Origin: Thelonectria olida | Lineage: Eukaryota > Ascomycota > Sordariomycetes > Hypocreales > Nectriaceae | DNA length: 64,000 bases | Direction: 5' to 3' | Assembly: GCA_020736575.1 (NCBI GenBank) | Contig: JAGPYM010000070.1 | Span: 40,953-104,952 of the forward strand | Shown: positions 22,750 through 34,411 of the stretch, one piece after another | How positions within the stretch are numbered: position 1 is the stretch's first letter | Layout: each line of letters opens with the position of its first letter | The notes under the pieces: model-generated | Databases searched by the model: none | The model's input: only the letters and a program-made list of their open reading frames with translations | What the model was told of the DNA's origin: nothing | Program-made: the position numbers and the translations under genes

Positions 22750-24233
22750 ATGGTACGAGCCAATTTAATTTGTTCATCCCTCCTACTCGCGGGCCTCACG
22801 GCCGCATCGGAGACGGGCGACCTCACCATCCTCAGTATGAACGTTGCTGGCCTCCCGGCTATCTTGCAGTCCAATGACGTACCCGGAGATAAGACAACCA
22901 ACTCACGACTTATCGGGACCTACTTTGCAAAGTACGGTTACGACGTGATTCACGTTCAAGAGGTGAGTGCGTGGCAGATAGGCCCCTTGATACCACGTGC
23001 GACATGGCCTCCGCTGAGATGGCGTGGAACGAGTTCAAAGCGGCGCCCATTGCACATGTTAATAGTTGCCGCACAATACGTCCTGTATGCTCGGATTATC
23101 ACTCATCATATTGATAGGACTTCAACTACCACGCTTACATCTATGAGACGGATACTCACGCATACCGGACTGCTACATCGGGCGGCGCCGCGATCGGATC
23201 TGGCCTCAACGCTCTCGCCAATTTCGACTGGGTCGGTTTTACTCGCGTCAAGTGGAACGATTGCTCCAGTGCTTCTGGGGCTGACTGCCTGACGCCCAAA
23301 GGGTTCACATTTATGCGTCTGCAAGTTGCTGAAGGAGTCTACATCGACGCGTACAATCTCCATACCGATGCGGGCACTGAAGATGACGACGAGAAAGCCA
23401 GGAACAGCAACCTCAAACAGGTTGCGGACTATATTGATACCTGGAGCGAGGGAAATGCCGTGCTTGTGTTTGGCGACACAAACAGCCGCTACACGCGTAC
23501 GGCGGATAACATTCGCATTTTCGGCACCCAAAACGGATTGACCGATCCCTGGGTTGAGCTTGTCCGCGATGGAGTCGAGCCGACTGTCGAGTCGCTCTGC
23601 GCGAACCCCAGCACGACCAACAGTTGCGAGACTGTTGATAAGGTGTTTTACAGAGGAAGCTCTATCATTGACCTGTCTGCTACTTCCTTCAACTATGAGA
23701 GCAAAAAGTTTTTGCAGGCCGATGGCAACGTTCTCTCGGACCACAATCCTGTCGGCGTCAATTTCACCTGGTCTCTGTCCTCGTCTTTGCGCCAGTCCAA
23801 CCTTTTTGGCGGACCTCATGGCGAGTGGTTCACAGACCTCCCATCGCTGGCCACTCTGCTATCGTCCTCCTCGTCGGTGCCGAAACCCGCCAAGTTGTCG
23901 TTCAGTGGCGCGTCTCGCCTAGATTCGGTGAGCATCACGCTCAAAGATGGCACCAAGTTTACTCATGGCGGTGACGGCGGCACCGCTGCCAATCTCGAAC
24001 TGGGCACCAGTGAGTATTGGACTGATGCTACTGTGTGCTGGGGAAAGAAGAGTGGCCAAACTCGCATTTTCTATATCAAAGCACAAACAAGCAAAGGGAA
24101 TACTGTCAATGCGGGAACCACTACCGATGATTGCAGCAGCATTAAAGCGCCGACCAGCTGGCAGATAGTGGGCTTCCTTGGTCAGGATGGTGATGAAGTC
24201 GACCAGCTCGGGTTTATCTTTTCGCCGCAGTAA
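22750..24233 (+). CDS. Secreted endonuclease/exonuclease/phosphatase-family enzyme fused to a jacalin-like lectin domain
   Basis: Exon 1 (22750-22962) and exon 2 (23118-24233) give 442 aa. Residues 1-19 are a signal peptide (MVRANLICSSLLLAGLTAA). The EEP fold follows with a full set of catalytic signatures: LSMNVAGLP (Asn), VIHVQE (metal-binding Glu at the end of exon 1), YNLHTDAG, FGDTNSRY (Asp/Asn), and LSDHNPVG (SDH, catalytic His). From about residue 295 a jacalin-like beta-prism begins with FGGPHGEWFTDLP. It continues through SVSITLKDGTKFTHGGDGG and ends in GDEVDQLGFIF. EEP relatives act as nucleases, sphingomyelinases or inositol phosphatases; the jacalin part should bind a carbohydrate ligand. 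A secreted, glycan-targeted phosphodiesterase is inferred. It lies next to the fucose-lectin-like gene in the same direction. Confidence 0.85.
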
Positions 24234-24813
24234 AAGGATGACAGGCCTTTGAGACATCCAACGAGCTTTTCTTCTTAGAGACATGTCGCGAGAGTGACCT
24301 CAATCAGAACGAGCAACTCTATGTCGTTGCTTTTTTCGTGGTTCTGCGCGCATCATTATCACCAAGGCATGGAGCCCATGGTGAATTTACCTACCCTATC
24401 TCGGATGCCTAGGACTGTTTATTCCTTTCATTTCCCCCCCAAAGTACCAATTCAAATAGTTCGAGTTTCGCGTTCACCTCGATTTCGGTTTTCTCATTCC
24501 GTTCTACAAGGACGAGGTCGAGGTCGACAACGTGACCTTGACTTCTTGGGTCTTATGTTAGGGTTGAGACGATGTTGTTCGAATCTTGGTGATTGTAGTA
24601 GACAGTAATTGTCTTGTTTCTCTCAGAGGAAATAGAAATGAAGGACACGAGTTTGCGTCTCATTACTAGCCACTTTATCTACATCCACAATGCCTTCCTA
24701 AAGATACCTATCATGAGGATAAAGCTTCCAATCGTATTAAAGTCACCAACGCTGGTTTCCTCAGATGCCCTTATTCTTACATTTCGCGACTAACTAAAGT
24801 AGCTACTGCAAAG
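24234..24813. other. Intergenic between convergent genes
   Basis: The EEP-jacalin gene and the rhodopsin-like gene end towards each other here. Only 3' untranslated sequence is expected. No RNA gene or repeat was recognised. Confidence 0.45.
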
Positions 24814-26111
24814 TTATTCCCGCAAGATACCCTTTTGACTAGAATGATTAGACGCATTTTCTGCCTCCTCGGGTAGATTTGCCCATCCTCTCCCTCTTCT
24901 ATCCGTTTCCCGAAGCTCAGAAACGATGACCTCTTTAGTCTGCATAATCCCATCCATAGCGCTCTTGCGTCTGGATTTCATCAGGTACGCATTGTTGTCG
25001 GCGTCGCTCGCCGACCTATGCCCAGCCGATATATGAGTTCCCTGACCGTAATAACGGTGTCCTGAAGTTCCCTGTGATCGCGATTCAGATTTCGCTTGCC
25101 TCCGCTTGTTCCACAAGCCATATATAGTAGGCGCGTTGACGACGAGTGCGGCAGTGAGCAGCTCGGTACTCGCCCATGTGGTTCGATTAATCTGGCTGTC
25201 CTTGTTGGAGGCATTGATCGGAAGTCGAATCACGGTGATGGCAATGATAAATATGCCGAGTGTGAAAAGGGCAACCAGTTGTGCCTTGCGCTGCCACGCC
25301 GTCTTCAGAGAGATGACCAGTGGGATTGGGAGAACGAGAAGCATAAAGTCTGTCACGATGTTGAGAACTCCGACGACAATGAGTTGTAGTTGGGCTTTCG
25401 CACAACTGCCTGTTTTAGAGAAAGCTGGTTAGAATCCATGTTTGTAGATTGTTGGCGGCTAAAACACAGGGGAAGGATTTGCGCACCTGGATCCGGAACC
25501 ACCTGCCAGTATAAATGGAAGGGTTTGCATTCGCTGAATGTCGTCACTTGAGTCGCTATGTATGTGCCGGCGAAGACAACGAGGTAGGATCGGATTATAA
25601 TGTGCTCGTGTTGCAGGTTTAGGAGGAGTCGGCGGTAAACATCCATAAGGACGAGTTTCTGGAGCCAAAGACTGTGTGTGCAACTCTGTTAGCTTGGGCC
25701 ACTGCTGGTTGTTATAGAAATCGGCACCCTAGCATGCATGGGTGAGGACAATGCTAGACCGCATGGCGGGTATGGCTTGTGTTAGAGTCTTGAGGCATGG
25801 GGTACTGACTATGAGTTGTAGAAGACGCGATTCGCAATGGAGAGTTTGCTCCCGATCTCACGCTGGTAGATTTCTTTGCTAGTGAAGACATGCGTTTTGC
25901 GGATCGCTGCCGACACATTGTTGGTGCCCCAAGTAAGGACCACATGAATCAGGCCGAGTCTCGTCATTGCGCAGAGACAAGCTGCCATGGTAAGGTAGTC
26001 TCCCAGGTTGAACGGCTGCTTGGCGACTTTCCTCCAGATCAGTCTGACTGCCATGAGGAGGAGGGCCAGGCAGCTGAACAGCCAGTGGATCATCAACGTC
26101 GGGTCATCCAT
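24814..26111 (-). CDS. Fungal rhodopsin-like integral membrane protein (PTH11-related)
   Basis: Exons 26111-25810, 25671-25487 and 25409-24814 give 360 aa. Helix 1 is IHWLFSCLALLLMAVRLIW. The conserved loop LWLQKLVLMDVYRRL is created by joining exons 1 and 2. The family signatures follow: FSECKPFHLYWQVVPDPGSC (the C..F...W...P..C loop) and LNIVTDFMLLVLPIPLV (the N..TD....PIP helix). The tail from IYGLWNKRRQAK is polar and presumably cytoplasmic. It belongs to the same broad family as the protein at 12895 but is clearly diverged from it. The ATG at 26111 was chosen because no in-frame ATG lies further upstream. The function is unknown; members include candidate surface sensors. Confidence 0.85.
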
Positions 26112-27254
26112 GGCTATGATCCTCGGATCTGTCGATCCCACATCGATAGATGAGCCCGAAATGAAATGCGAAGGAGGGCTCCAAAGGGGCTTTGGGGTGC
26201 CGCGCTGATCACCTCCCGATATTTAAGAAATCCTCGTGGTTTGGACTTCGATTTGGCTATACCGAACCTGGAGCGTCGTCTACGCGAGGGGCAAACTGAC
26301 AAGGTGCCAGAAGCTAGACTGTGGGATCTGCATGATTGACCTAAACGCGTACGGAGGACAAAAAGAAAGGTGTCTGCGGCCGACACGCGATACTGAAAGA
26401 GTCTACGTCTGTTTAGGTAGGGAGAGCCGGTCGCTACATAAGGGTCATCTCATGGGAGTAGTTCGCCGAAGATCCCATCCTGGATGGGATAGGACTCGTT
26501 GAGCGATAAAAGCTTGAGACGGTTATGGAGTACCGGCGAAATTCCAGGGGTCGTCTAAGCGAGGTCCGAACATGTGGAACGCATGGGTCAGCCCGACATG
26601 ATGGTTTGCCCCTGACTGACGCAACGCTGTGGAGGCATGGCCAGGAACTGGTGGTGTTCCCAAGCGATGTTGCCCTTGCAACCGGTGTTCATCCGAGGAA
26701 GCTCAACCATGAGTCGGGATGAAATTCCCATGGTCTGACATGCTCGAGAAGACTGGACGGCGGGCCGTTCGGGTGACATCTACTAGTGAAGAGATGGTAG
26801 TCATCCCGAAGTGGTCCGTCGGCGAACTGCGAAGTAGTCCGTTGCCTGGCCCGAACTAGCAAAATTGGCTAACGAAAACCCTAAAGAAGTCGAGGGCTTG
26901 CTGGTCTGCAATCCCTAATCCATGGCATTCCTCCATATCCGCTCTCCACCGAGAGGATGGGAAATTGGATATGAATGCGTACGTAGTCGCCAAGGCTATA
27001 GTCCATCAACGTTCGCCTCGTGTAGGCCTCGCAGTGGAGTCTCTGCCGATGGAAGCGGAGATTCAAATATGCAACCGTCGTGACTCGTGGCAGAAGATAG
27101 TGAGGTACGGACGGTAAATATCTCCGACTGCCACCCGACCACCCACCTTCATAAGTTCCGAAACCACCGCTGTCTCCCTCGTGTTCCCGCTGATCTGGAC
27201 TGATCTTCCACACCGTGCACACATACGGACCCTGGACTCCCATCACACAGCGCT
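26112..27254. promoter_or_regulatory. Divergent intergenic region, rhodopsin-like / secreted hydrolase
   Basis: 1.1 kb between outward-facing starts must hold both promoters. A 121-codon minus-strand frame near 26881-27246 has no family feature and probably is not coding. Confidence 0.4.
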
Positions 27255-28452
27255 ATGCATTTCTTCAGCCTCTCCGTCGCGGCGGCCGCGCTATTGGGTT
27301 GCGCCTCTGCCTACCCAAACCGACATGATTCCCACGACGGCGACAGCCAAGGCGAGGTTCCATACATTCGCTCCTACTTCTATGCCGGCGGAGGATATGT
27401 CGATGATGGATCGGGCGGTCACATTTTCAGGGACCAGATGTACGTTGAGAAGCTGGTTCCAGTCGACGGTGTGACCCAAAACGACCCGATTGTCTTGATC
27501 CATGGTCAAGCACAAACAGGCTCAGTAAGATTCACCTACTTTCCTCTGCATCGCACCACTAATACCAATATAGAACTTTCTCAACAAACCCGATGGCGGT
27601 CGTGGCTGGGCGTCTCATTTTATCCAGCAAGGCTACGAGCTGTACATCGTAGACCAGACCTTCCGTGGCCGTTCCGCCTGGCAGCCGGCTTATGGTGCCA
27701 CCAAGCCTTCGACCTACTCTGCCGAGATCATTCAGCAGCGCTTCACTGCCGGTGAAGATTACAACCTGTGGCCCCAAGCCTCGAAGCATACCCAATGGCC
27801 TGGCACTGGTAAGATGGGTGATCCCGTCTTCGATGCCTTCTACAGCTCCAACGTTCAGTTCGTCAGCAACGCCACCTACCAACAAACCACTGTCCAGAAC
27901 GCCGGTGCTGCCCTTTTGGATAAGATCGGAAGGCCGGCCGTGTTGGTTGGTCACAGCCAGGGTGGCCTCATGCCCATCCTCATCGCCGATGCTCGCCCCA
28001 AGCTTACCAAGGCCCTGATTCTCCTCGAGCCAACCGGGCCACCTTTCCAGGAAGCCGTCTTCAGTACCACTTCCTCCCGCGCTTGGGGTCTGACGGATAT
28101 TCCCATCACTTATTCTCCTGCTGTGACCGATCCCAGCACTGAGCTTGTGAAGCAGACCTACGCTGCTCGTGGCGACGACTATGTGAAATGCGTGCTCCAA
28201 GCCGAGACCCCAACCCCTCGCAAGCTCGTCAATCTTGCCAGCAAGCCCATTCTCCTTGTGACTTCCGAGTCATCCTATCACATGCCATACGACTACTGCA
28301 CCGTCAAGTTCCTCCAACAGGCAGGCTGCTCCAAAACCGAGCACCTCGAGCTTGGCGAAGTTGGCATCCATGGAAACGGCCACATGTTCTTCATGGAGAA
28401 GAACAGTCACAAGATCCAAAAGAAGCTGAAGCGCTGGATCCAGCACTTGTAA
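27255..28452 (+). CDS. Secreted alpha/beta hydrolase (esterase-like)
   Basis: Exon 1 (27255-27524) and exon 2 (27574-28452) give 382 aa. A signal peptide ([19 protein letters not shown]) precedes the mature chain. The alpha/beta hydrolase landmarks are the oxyanion-loop strand [13 protein letters not shown], the nucleophile elbow VGHSQGG, the acid-bearing strand [11 protein letters not shown] and a C-terminal His region [15 protein letters not shown]. These complete a Ser/acid/His triad; Glu in LLEPTGPP is the likely acid, as in other fungal members of this group. Two cysteines in the C-terminal part could pair. The family includes esterases and lactonases acting on extracellular substrates. 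The substrate is unknown. It is divergent from the rhodopsin-like gene. Confidence 0.85.
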
Positions 28453-29503
28453 TAGCTGGAACATGGTGCCATAGCAAGTTCACAAACACTCTCAATTCTA
28501 TTCTTGGGATAGAATACTTCGATTCGCATATATAGACTTTTATAGAAGCATCATGAATAGATGCATTGATGGATAATGATGTAACCCAGAAGAGGATACC
28601 GCATGAGTACATAGCCTATTTAGTAATAATTCTTAATACACCAGGTCCACTGAAACCTAAGACTACTTGCGGCGAACAGCATCATGCCTTGAGCGTTTTG
28701 GACTGGGTTTATTGATCCGCCACCTCCCAGGCATGGGCATTCTCTGTCTGTGTTGTATGGCTCGACAAATGAGCGAGATTGGAAGCTAGCTGACCCCAAT
28801 GATATCTAAGCTAGGTACTCCATAGTTATAGTAGCTCCCCTGGAGGTACTTGATAGCATAGCAAGCACTCTCTTGGGCCTGCGTCAAGATGCTATTACTC
28901 GTATTAGAACCGCGTTACCTTCAGAGTGCCAAAGCACTCTATCCTTTATCTGAGTCAGCACTTTCCTCAGACCTATTGAAATCCCGGGACCAGCCTCATT
29001 TCACGTAAGACTTGTGGAGGGCGCCCAGGCTGCCACCCTACTTCCCCGCAATTGACTGAAGTCGAATAGATCGCCAGTAAACGTTATGACTTTTATTTAT
29101 TGCACCTTCTTCACCGACTCATCAGACAACGAGATGCTACTCGAAGAAGCTCTACATGTACGCTTTTGGGAGGTTTGAGCGTCTAAGAGCCACCGTTAGC
29201 TCTTTGCACTCTGTAGGAAGTCTGCGGACGTTACCGCCAGATTGGAGAAACCACCTGCCGCAATTCTACAACTAAATCCGGGGTGATTAGCTAATTCAAC
29301 ATCTCAAGGAGCGCGGGGAGGTGGGTCAGCCGTAGATGATGATAAATACCCCGCTCCTTGTACAATGTTCTCGTCAACATCCTGAGATTTGACGCTCAAA
29401 AGGTCTATTAATTGCCTCACGATCCCGACACGCCGACACCTCATCGCCTCAAACTATAAGCCCACAGCTCCAATTCTTTCAGTGGTACCTCACCTGTTTA
29501 CAA
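28453..29503. other. Intergenic, nothing recognised
   Basis: About 1 kb between the hydrolase stop and the aldolase ATG. It should contain the aldolase promoter. No conserved frame, RNA gene or repeat is visible. Confidence 0.4.
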
Positions 29504-30774
29504 ATGGCTTTCAACACTCCGCTTCAAACAGCCCTCCAGAGCAAGTCCACGCAATTTGGGTTCTGGCTCACGTTGGTGTTTCCAGCTTTCTCTGTGCACT
29601 CGGGCTGACCTCGGTTTGGAATACTTCTGAGGCTTCCTGCTTCTTTAATTGCGTGGTGACTGACTTTTGTATGGACTATGTAGGCTTCCGAGTGCGGCTG
29701 TCGCTCGTTGTCTTCTTAGATCGGCATCAGCCTCTCCATTCAAGAGCTTCAGTTGGGTTCTCATTGACGCTGAACACGGATTGATATCAGACAAAGACTA
29801 CTATGAGGTGTGTTCGCTACTTCATGTGGTGCTCATTTATCTGACCGATCTCTCAGCTATGCAGTGCCATCGCCTCCGAGGGAGCAAGTCCTATCATCCG
29901 AGTTCCTTGGCATGACGAGTGGATGATCAAGCGAGCTCTTGATTCCGGATCGCACGGCGTTCTGTTGCCAATGTGTCACTCTGCGGTAAGATCATCATCC
30001 AAGACCGACCATTTCATCACTCGCGAAAAGGCCTCGCTAACTCCCCATCTCTATGGCAGGAAGATGCAAAGCGAATTGTCCAGTACTCAAAGTATCCGCC
30101 TCTCGGATCGCGAGGATATGGGCCCCTGTTTGCCCCCCATTCATTTCCTGGAGTCACTGGGAACCAGTACGATGAGGGCGCAGATCAGAGTTTGATGGTG
30201 ATGGTGCAAATCGAGTCAAGATCCGCGTTAGAAAATGTGGAGGCCATCGCCAACACTGAGGGCGTGGATGTTCTCTTAATCGGTAAGTCAATCTCTTCTT
30301 ACAGACCACTATCCCCGAAGAGCTGCGTAATCATCCACAGCCGATGTTCGGGGGCAGGAGTGTACAGGATGCGTAGGTTGTATTGACTTCTCTTTGTTAG
30401 GCCCTTTTGACCTCGCCAAACAAATGGGTGTCGTCCGAGGCGGTGAAGAACATGAGTCTGCCATACAGGCAATTCTCAAGGCCTCGAAGAAGGCAGGAAA
30501 GAAGGCAGCAATCTTTTGTAAGATATTCTTTCCACGCATCCTTCACATAATGACTTGCACCGTTTATCGAATTCATCGGCGAGGTAATCATCTAATTTGG
30601 AGACATCTAGGTACCAATGGCAGTCAGGCCCTCGCTCGGTCCGACCAGGGCTTTGATATGGTTTCGATCATAACTGATATCGGTGCGCTTGATGAGGGCA
30701 TTGTTTCGACATTACAGGCCGCAACTAGGGACGCAAAGGGAGACGGAGAATCGAAGCCGCGAGACCATTATTAA
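29504..30774 (+). CDS. HpcH/HpaI-family aldolase (2,4-dihydroxyhept-2-ene-1,7-dioate aldolase-like)
   Basis: Six exons (29504-29571, 29684-29807, 29857-29985, 30060-30282, 30401-30517, 30611-30774) give 274 aa, typical of class II pyruvate aldolases. The N-terminus FGFWLTLPSA matches the family start. WVLIDAEHGLISDKDYYE has the DxEHG motif, in which Glu/His help the metal site. IIRVPWHDEWMIKRALDSG and GVLLPMCHSAEDAKRIV carry the conserved Arg and the V.P.....EDA turn. MVMVQIESRSALENVEAIA holds the metal-ligand Glu, and VDVLLIGPFDLAKQMG the GP.DL signature. All six joins preserve both phase and family alignment. Members reversibly cleave 4-hydroxy-2-oxo acids to pyruvate and an aldehyde, commonly in aromatic or sugar-acid breakdown. 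No neighbour fixes the pathway. Confidence 0.88.
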
Positions 30775-31306
30775 TGTGATCTCAGGACTAACTACCATCA
30801 AGGGAAGCCCCGGACCTCTTGTAGCTTAGGGTCTGCTGCGAGAAGATACAACCCTATCAAGGAAATATGTATTGTTCATTTGCGTTATTTCTAACTGTTC
30901 TCGACGGCTCTGAACCATCATAAAGCCGACTGTAATAGAGGATGATTTACTTACTTTGCACTTTAATCGAGACTAATATCTGAGGGTTATAGAGAGAAAA
31001 GCGACTGAACCCAGCCGGTTCGGAAGATATCTGCTTGTACTATCAACCTAACTATGGTTATTCGCAGGCATTTCCGCTATCGTATAAGTGTTGTGTTATA
31101 TCTATGCATCACTTTTTCCAAATTAAGTAGCACCGACATCAGGCTCATGTTACATTATGTCAAGACACGGGATTTATTGGATAAGTCTTAGAATGAGACA
31201 TGAACATATGGGAGTTTAATCTGGAGCCTGTTCGAAACCAATAGAATCTGTCAAGCGTACAACAATGACCTGAAGTCAACACACCGCATCGGACCATGTG
31301 AACGAT
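30775..31306. other. Intergenic between convergent genes
   Basis: A stretch of 532 bases between the aldolase stop and the 3' end of the small minus-strand gene. No feature was recognised beyond expected 3' UTR sequence. Confidence 0.45.
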
Positions 31307-31661
31307 TCACTGCTTTCGGTGTACACCACCAGTATCGCCAGTATCATGAATAGCATTGGGAACCGCACGTTCAACCCCTTCGGGCAAGACTTCCTGCAAC
31401 TTCTTGGGAACAATGGACGCATTGCCACCGTCCTTGGCATGAGTCTTCATAGTGGACTCGCCAGCCTTGGGCTCAGTTGGGTGAACCTAACATTGTAAGT
31501 GATTATCCACACTACCATATCGCTTGTGATTCACATACTGAGTCAGGTAAACGCTCCTCGAGACCTTGGGGCGCCTCCTCTTGGACCTTGCCGGGAACCT
31601 TCGAGTCTCCAGCCGCGTGGGAAATACCCTGACCGCGCTCGTTCTGGTTGAGGCTCGACAT
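31307..31661 (-). CDS. Small (100 aa) hydrophilic protein with internal two-fold repeat
   Basis: Exon 1 (31661-31539, 41 codons) and exon 2 (31486-31307) are joined over a 52-nt intron with donor GTATGT and acceptor TTAG. The product begins MSSLNQNERGQGISHAAGDS. Two related modules follow: SKVPGKVQEEAPQGLEERLP with SVHPT, and SIVPKKLQEVLPEGVERAVP with AIHDT. The shared pattern is S.VP.K.QE..P.G.E...P...H.T. It is charged, has no signal peptide or membrane helix and is probably intrinsically disordered. Similar short Q/E/P-rich proteins are common in filamentous ascomycetes and lack a defined function. The start is the first ATG of exon 1. It is divergent from the acyltransferase gene at 32605. 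Confidence 0.75.
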
Positions 31662-32604
31662 GATTTGAGATATGTGACTTGGCGAAATGATTTGTATGCA
31701 AAGTGAGTAAAGTGAATCGGGTAGTGTGAGTTAATTCTATTGTGATGTGATGATTGTAGTAGCTTTGGCAAGATAGATTCTATTTCGGCCTTTATATGCT
31801 CTCCCCGAGCCAGCACGACACAATGAGAGACGTCATGACTTCTTGAATAATGAGCATCATTCATTCTTCAATTACTCATGAGTGCGAGGTTGCATACTTG
31901 CGTCCCATTGCCACTTCACGACCCAATCTACTCATGACGTAATTCATTCCTCGGTCGTCAGAATCCAGCTGTTAGATTCTCATTACCACGACGTACTGTC
32001 CCTTTGCGAGGTCGTAGCTGAATTACAAACCGTAAAATGGTGGGGGAGTATCAGATTAAGATCATTTCTCCCAGATCGGAGCAACTTTGGTATCGGGAGG
32101 CTCTTGTTTCCATACCTGTAGCGGTATTACCACAAATACTCTAGATAGACTATTATCGGAGACCCTTCTTACGCCGATGTCTTGACTACGAGATTGCTAG
32201 ACAGAGTTTGCTGACCAATTTTCTCGAAGCGCAGAACCCACTTAATGTTCTTTTGGACTTGATCTATGGAGGAGAGATAGCGTCATACGGAAGTCATGAT
32301 CAGATCGGCTTGGAGATTTGGAAGGGATCTAGCTAATAAAGGAGAGCTAATGGTTAAGAGCCTGAACTAGTCATCGTAATCCAAAATCGACGGCCGGGAA
32401 CCTCGGAAGCGACGGAATAGGGGATCTCCACTTGGCTCGTCGAATTGACATGGCCAAGAAGGTCACGCAAAACACGCAAGGGACGCGTCGTGTCAGCACT
32501 AGTAGATTTTGACCGCTAGAAGGTAGATACCAATAACCGAAACATCGTCAAAGGTCTGCTTCCCTTCCACCTCAGCTATCATTGAAGACCTGGTACCCAG
32601 AGAT
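31662..32604. promoter_or_regulatory. Divergent intergenic region, small protein / acyltransferase
   Basis: About 0.94 kb between outward-facing start codons. It must contain both promoters. No conserved frame or clear operator was seen. Confidence 0.4.
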
Positions 32605-34173
32605 ATGGACGCTGCACGCAAACTCTTTCGGGCCAAGCCAACTCCAGCTCTCAAGGTGGATGGGGACGACGTCTACCCACTGTTCGTGCTAGACGACACA
32701 AAGTTGTATCGGGAGCTCATGCTGACCTGGACGTTTTGCTTCAATGATGTCCTCGACGCCGAGAAACTGCACTCGTCACTTTCGAAGCTGTTGGAGATTG
32801 GAGACTGGAGAAAGCTTGGAGGCAGAGTGAGAAAAAACGTGAGTGTTGACATCAGCAGTTGCAGACTCCGGAGAGTGCATATAGTTGACGATGAGTAGCA
32901 GAATGGCAAGTTCGAGATCCACGTGCCGCCAACCTTCACACCACAGAGGCCTGCTGTGGCGTTCACACACCATGTGCTTGACATCAGCATCGATGAACAC
33001 CCTGTGGCGAAAAGTATACCAAAGGCTCCCCAGCAGCCATCCCTTCAACCCGGTCCACACGTTTTCAGAGAGTTTGTCGTGTCGTCAGACACACCAGTCA
33101 CGGTATTCGACCTCTTGTACCGGGATTCACCACAGATTTCGCTTCGTATAACGTCATTCACCGATGCCAGTCTTGTCTCACTGGTCTGGCCGCATACTCT
33201 TATGGACGCCCTGGGCCTTCAAGCATTGCTGGAAGCGTGGTCGCTTGTTCTAGCCGGGCGCGAATCAGAGGTCTTGGCAGTCGTCGGAGCGCGAGAAGAT
33301 GTGGCATTGATGTCTGTTGGACCCCGGCGTGCGAGTGGAAAGGCGGATGAAGCAGAAGAAGATCTGAAGATTGCGCACAAGCGTGTTCAGGGGGTTTGGC
33401 TGATCCTCTTTGGGCTACGGTTCCTCTGGAGCTTGTTTTGGGACGGCCCCTGCGAAACGCGCTCAATCTACTTGCCTAGAGAAGCAGTTACCAGACTAAG
33501 GGGCCGTGCCGTGGAAGAAGCGAAAGCTGTCGCCAGTTCGGCAGACGAGACGCCGTTCATCAGCGATGGCGACGTGCTCACAGCATGGTTCACCAAACTC
33601 GTCGTATCATCAGAACCACGCCAGCGACCGGTGACGATTCTTTGTGCGTTCAACTTGCGGTTTTGGATGAAGTCATTGATGCAGTCTACAGGGGTTTATC
33701 TCCAGAATCTGGCTGTGGCAACCTTTACATTCCTCTCTCCAGTGTTGGCCGAGGGATCCCTTGGTAGTATTGCCTTGACAAACAGACAAAATCTGCTTGA
33801 ACAGACCACCCAGCCTCAGCTTCGAGCCATCATGCGAACAGTCGTAAACGAAAGTCAGGATGGAAATCCTACGTTCCTCTTTGGCCAGTCTAACATGTTG
33901 CTGGTTATTGTAACGAACTGGGAGAAGGCCAAGATTATGACGTCTGCCGACTTTGGTCCAGCTGTTATTCGACCAGGCGAGACAGGTGCAACAAGAAGAA
34001 ATCCGCCCGGAATGATGTCATATTTCTATTATTTCCCTATGAAGGAAAACATGATGACTAAAAATGTCATGGTTGTCTCAGCCAAGGATCACGAGGGTAA
34101 TTACTGGCTATCGGGAACTCTACTGCCGCGGGCTTGGGCTAAGCTGAGGCTAGAGCTCGAGGCGATGCTGTGA
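32605..34173 (+). CDS. BAHD/transferase-family acyltransferase
   Basis: Exon 1 (32605-32838) and exon 2 (32902-34173) give 501 aa, in the usual range for fungal members of the HxxxD acyltransferase family (PF02458 type). The N-terminal strand LTWTFCFNDVLDAEKLHSSL matches the first condensation-like subdomain. The catalytic HxxxD motif is in SLVWPHTLMDALGLQALLEAW, with its His and Asp. The second subdomain carries FISDGDVLTAWFTKLV, matching the family's S.NDVL.A pattern. The conserved DFGWG-like segment is replaced by ADFGPAVIRPG, which keeps DFG. Such enzymes transfer acyl groups from acyl-CoA to hydroxyls or amines of secondary metabolites. No synthase gene is adjacent, so the acceptor is unknown. 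Confidence 0.8.
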
Positions 34174-34411
34174 GCGAGGTCCTGTGGGCTAATGTCTATC
34201 TCGAAATAGCGAGACCTATACTGAGTGTCGATATTGAATATAAGTCTTACTGTACACTCTTACGGAAGGCCGTGTCTTAGGAATTCGTGCTCTGTGCATT
34301 GTAAACGTACCTGTATCGAATCCTAGCCGTGATCATAGTAGAAGGGCGATTGAAATACAATAATCATATTCTCCTAGTCTTGGCAGAGGATTGCGTAATT
34401 CTAAATAACCC

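Noticed and set aside
24565..24610. Possible tRNA B-box-like string gttcgaatc
   Set aside because: No matching A box, acceptor stem or cloverleaf could be laid out around it.
26881..27246. 121-codon minus-strand frame in the hydrolase promoter
   Set aside because: Composition is irregular, it overlaps the hydrolase 5' region and shows no family feature.
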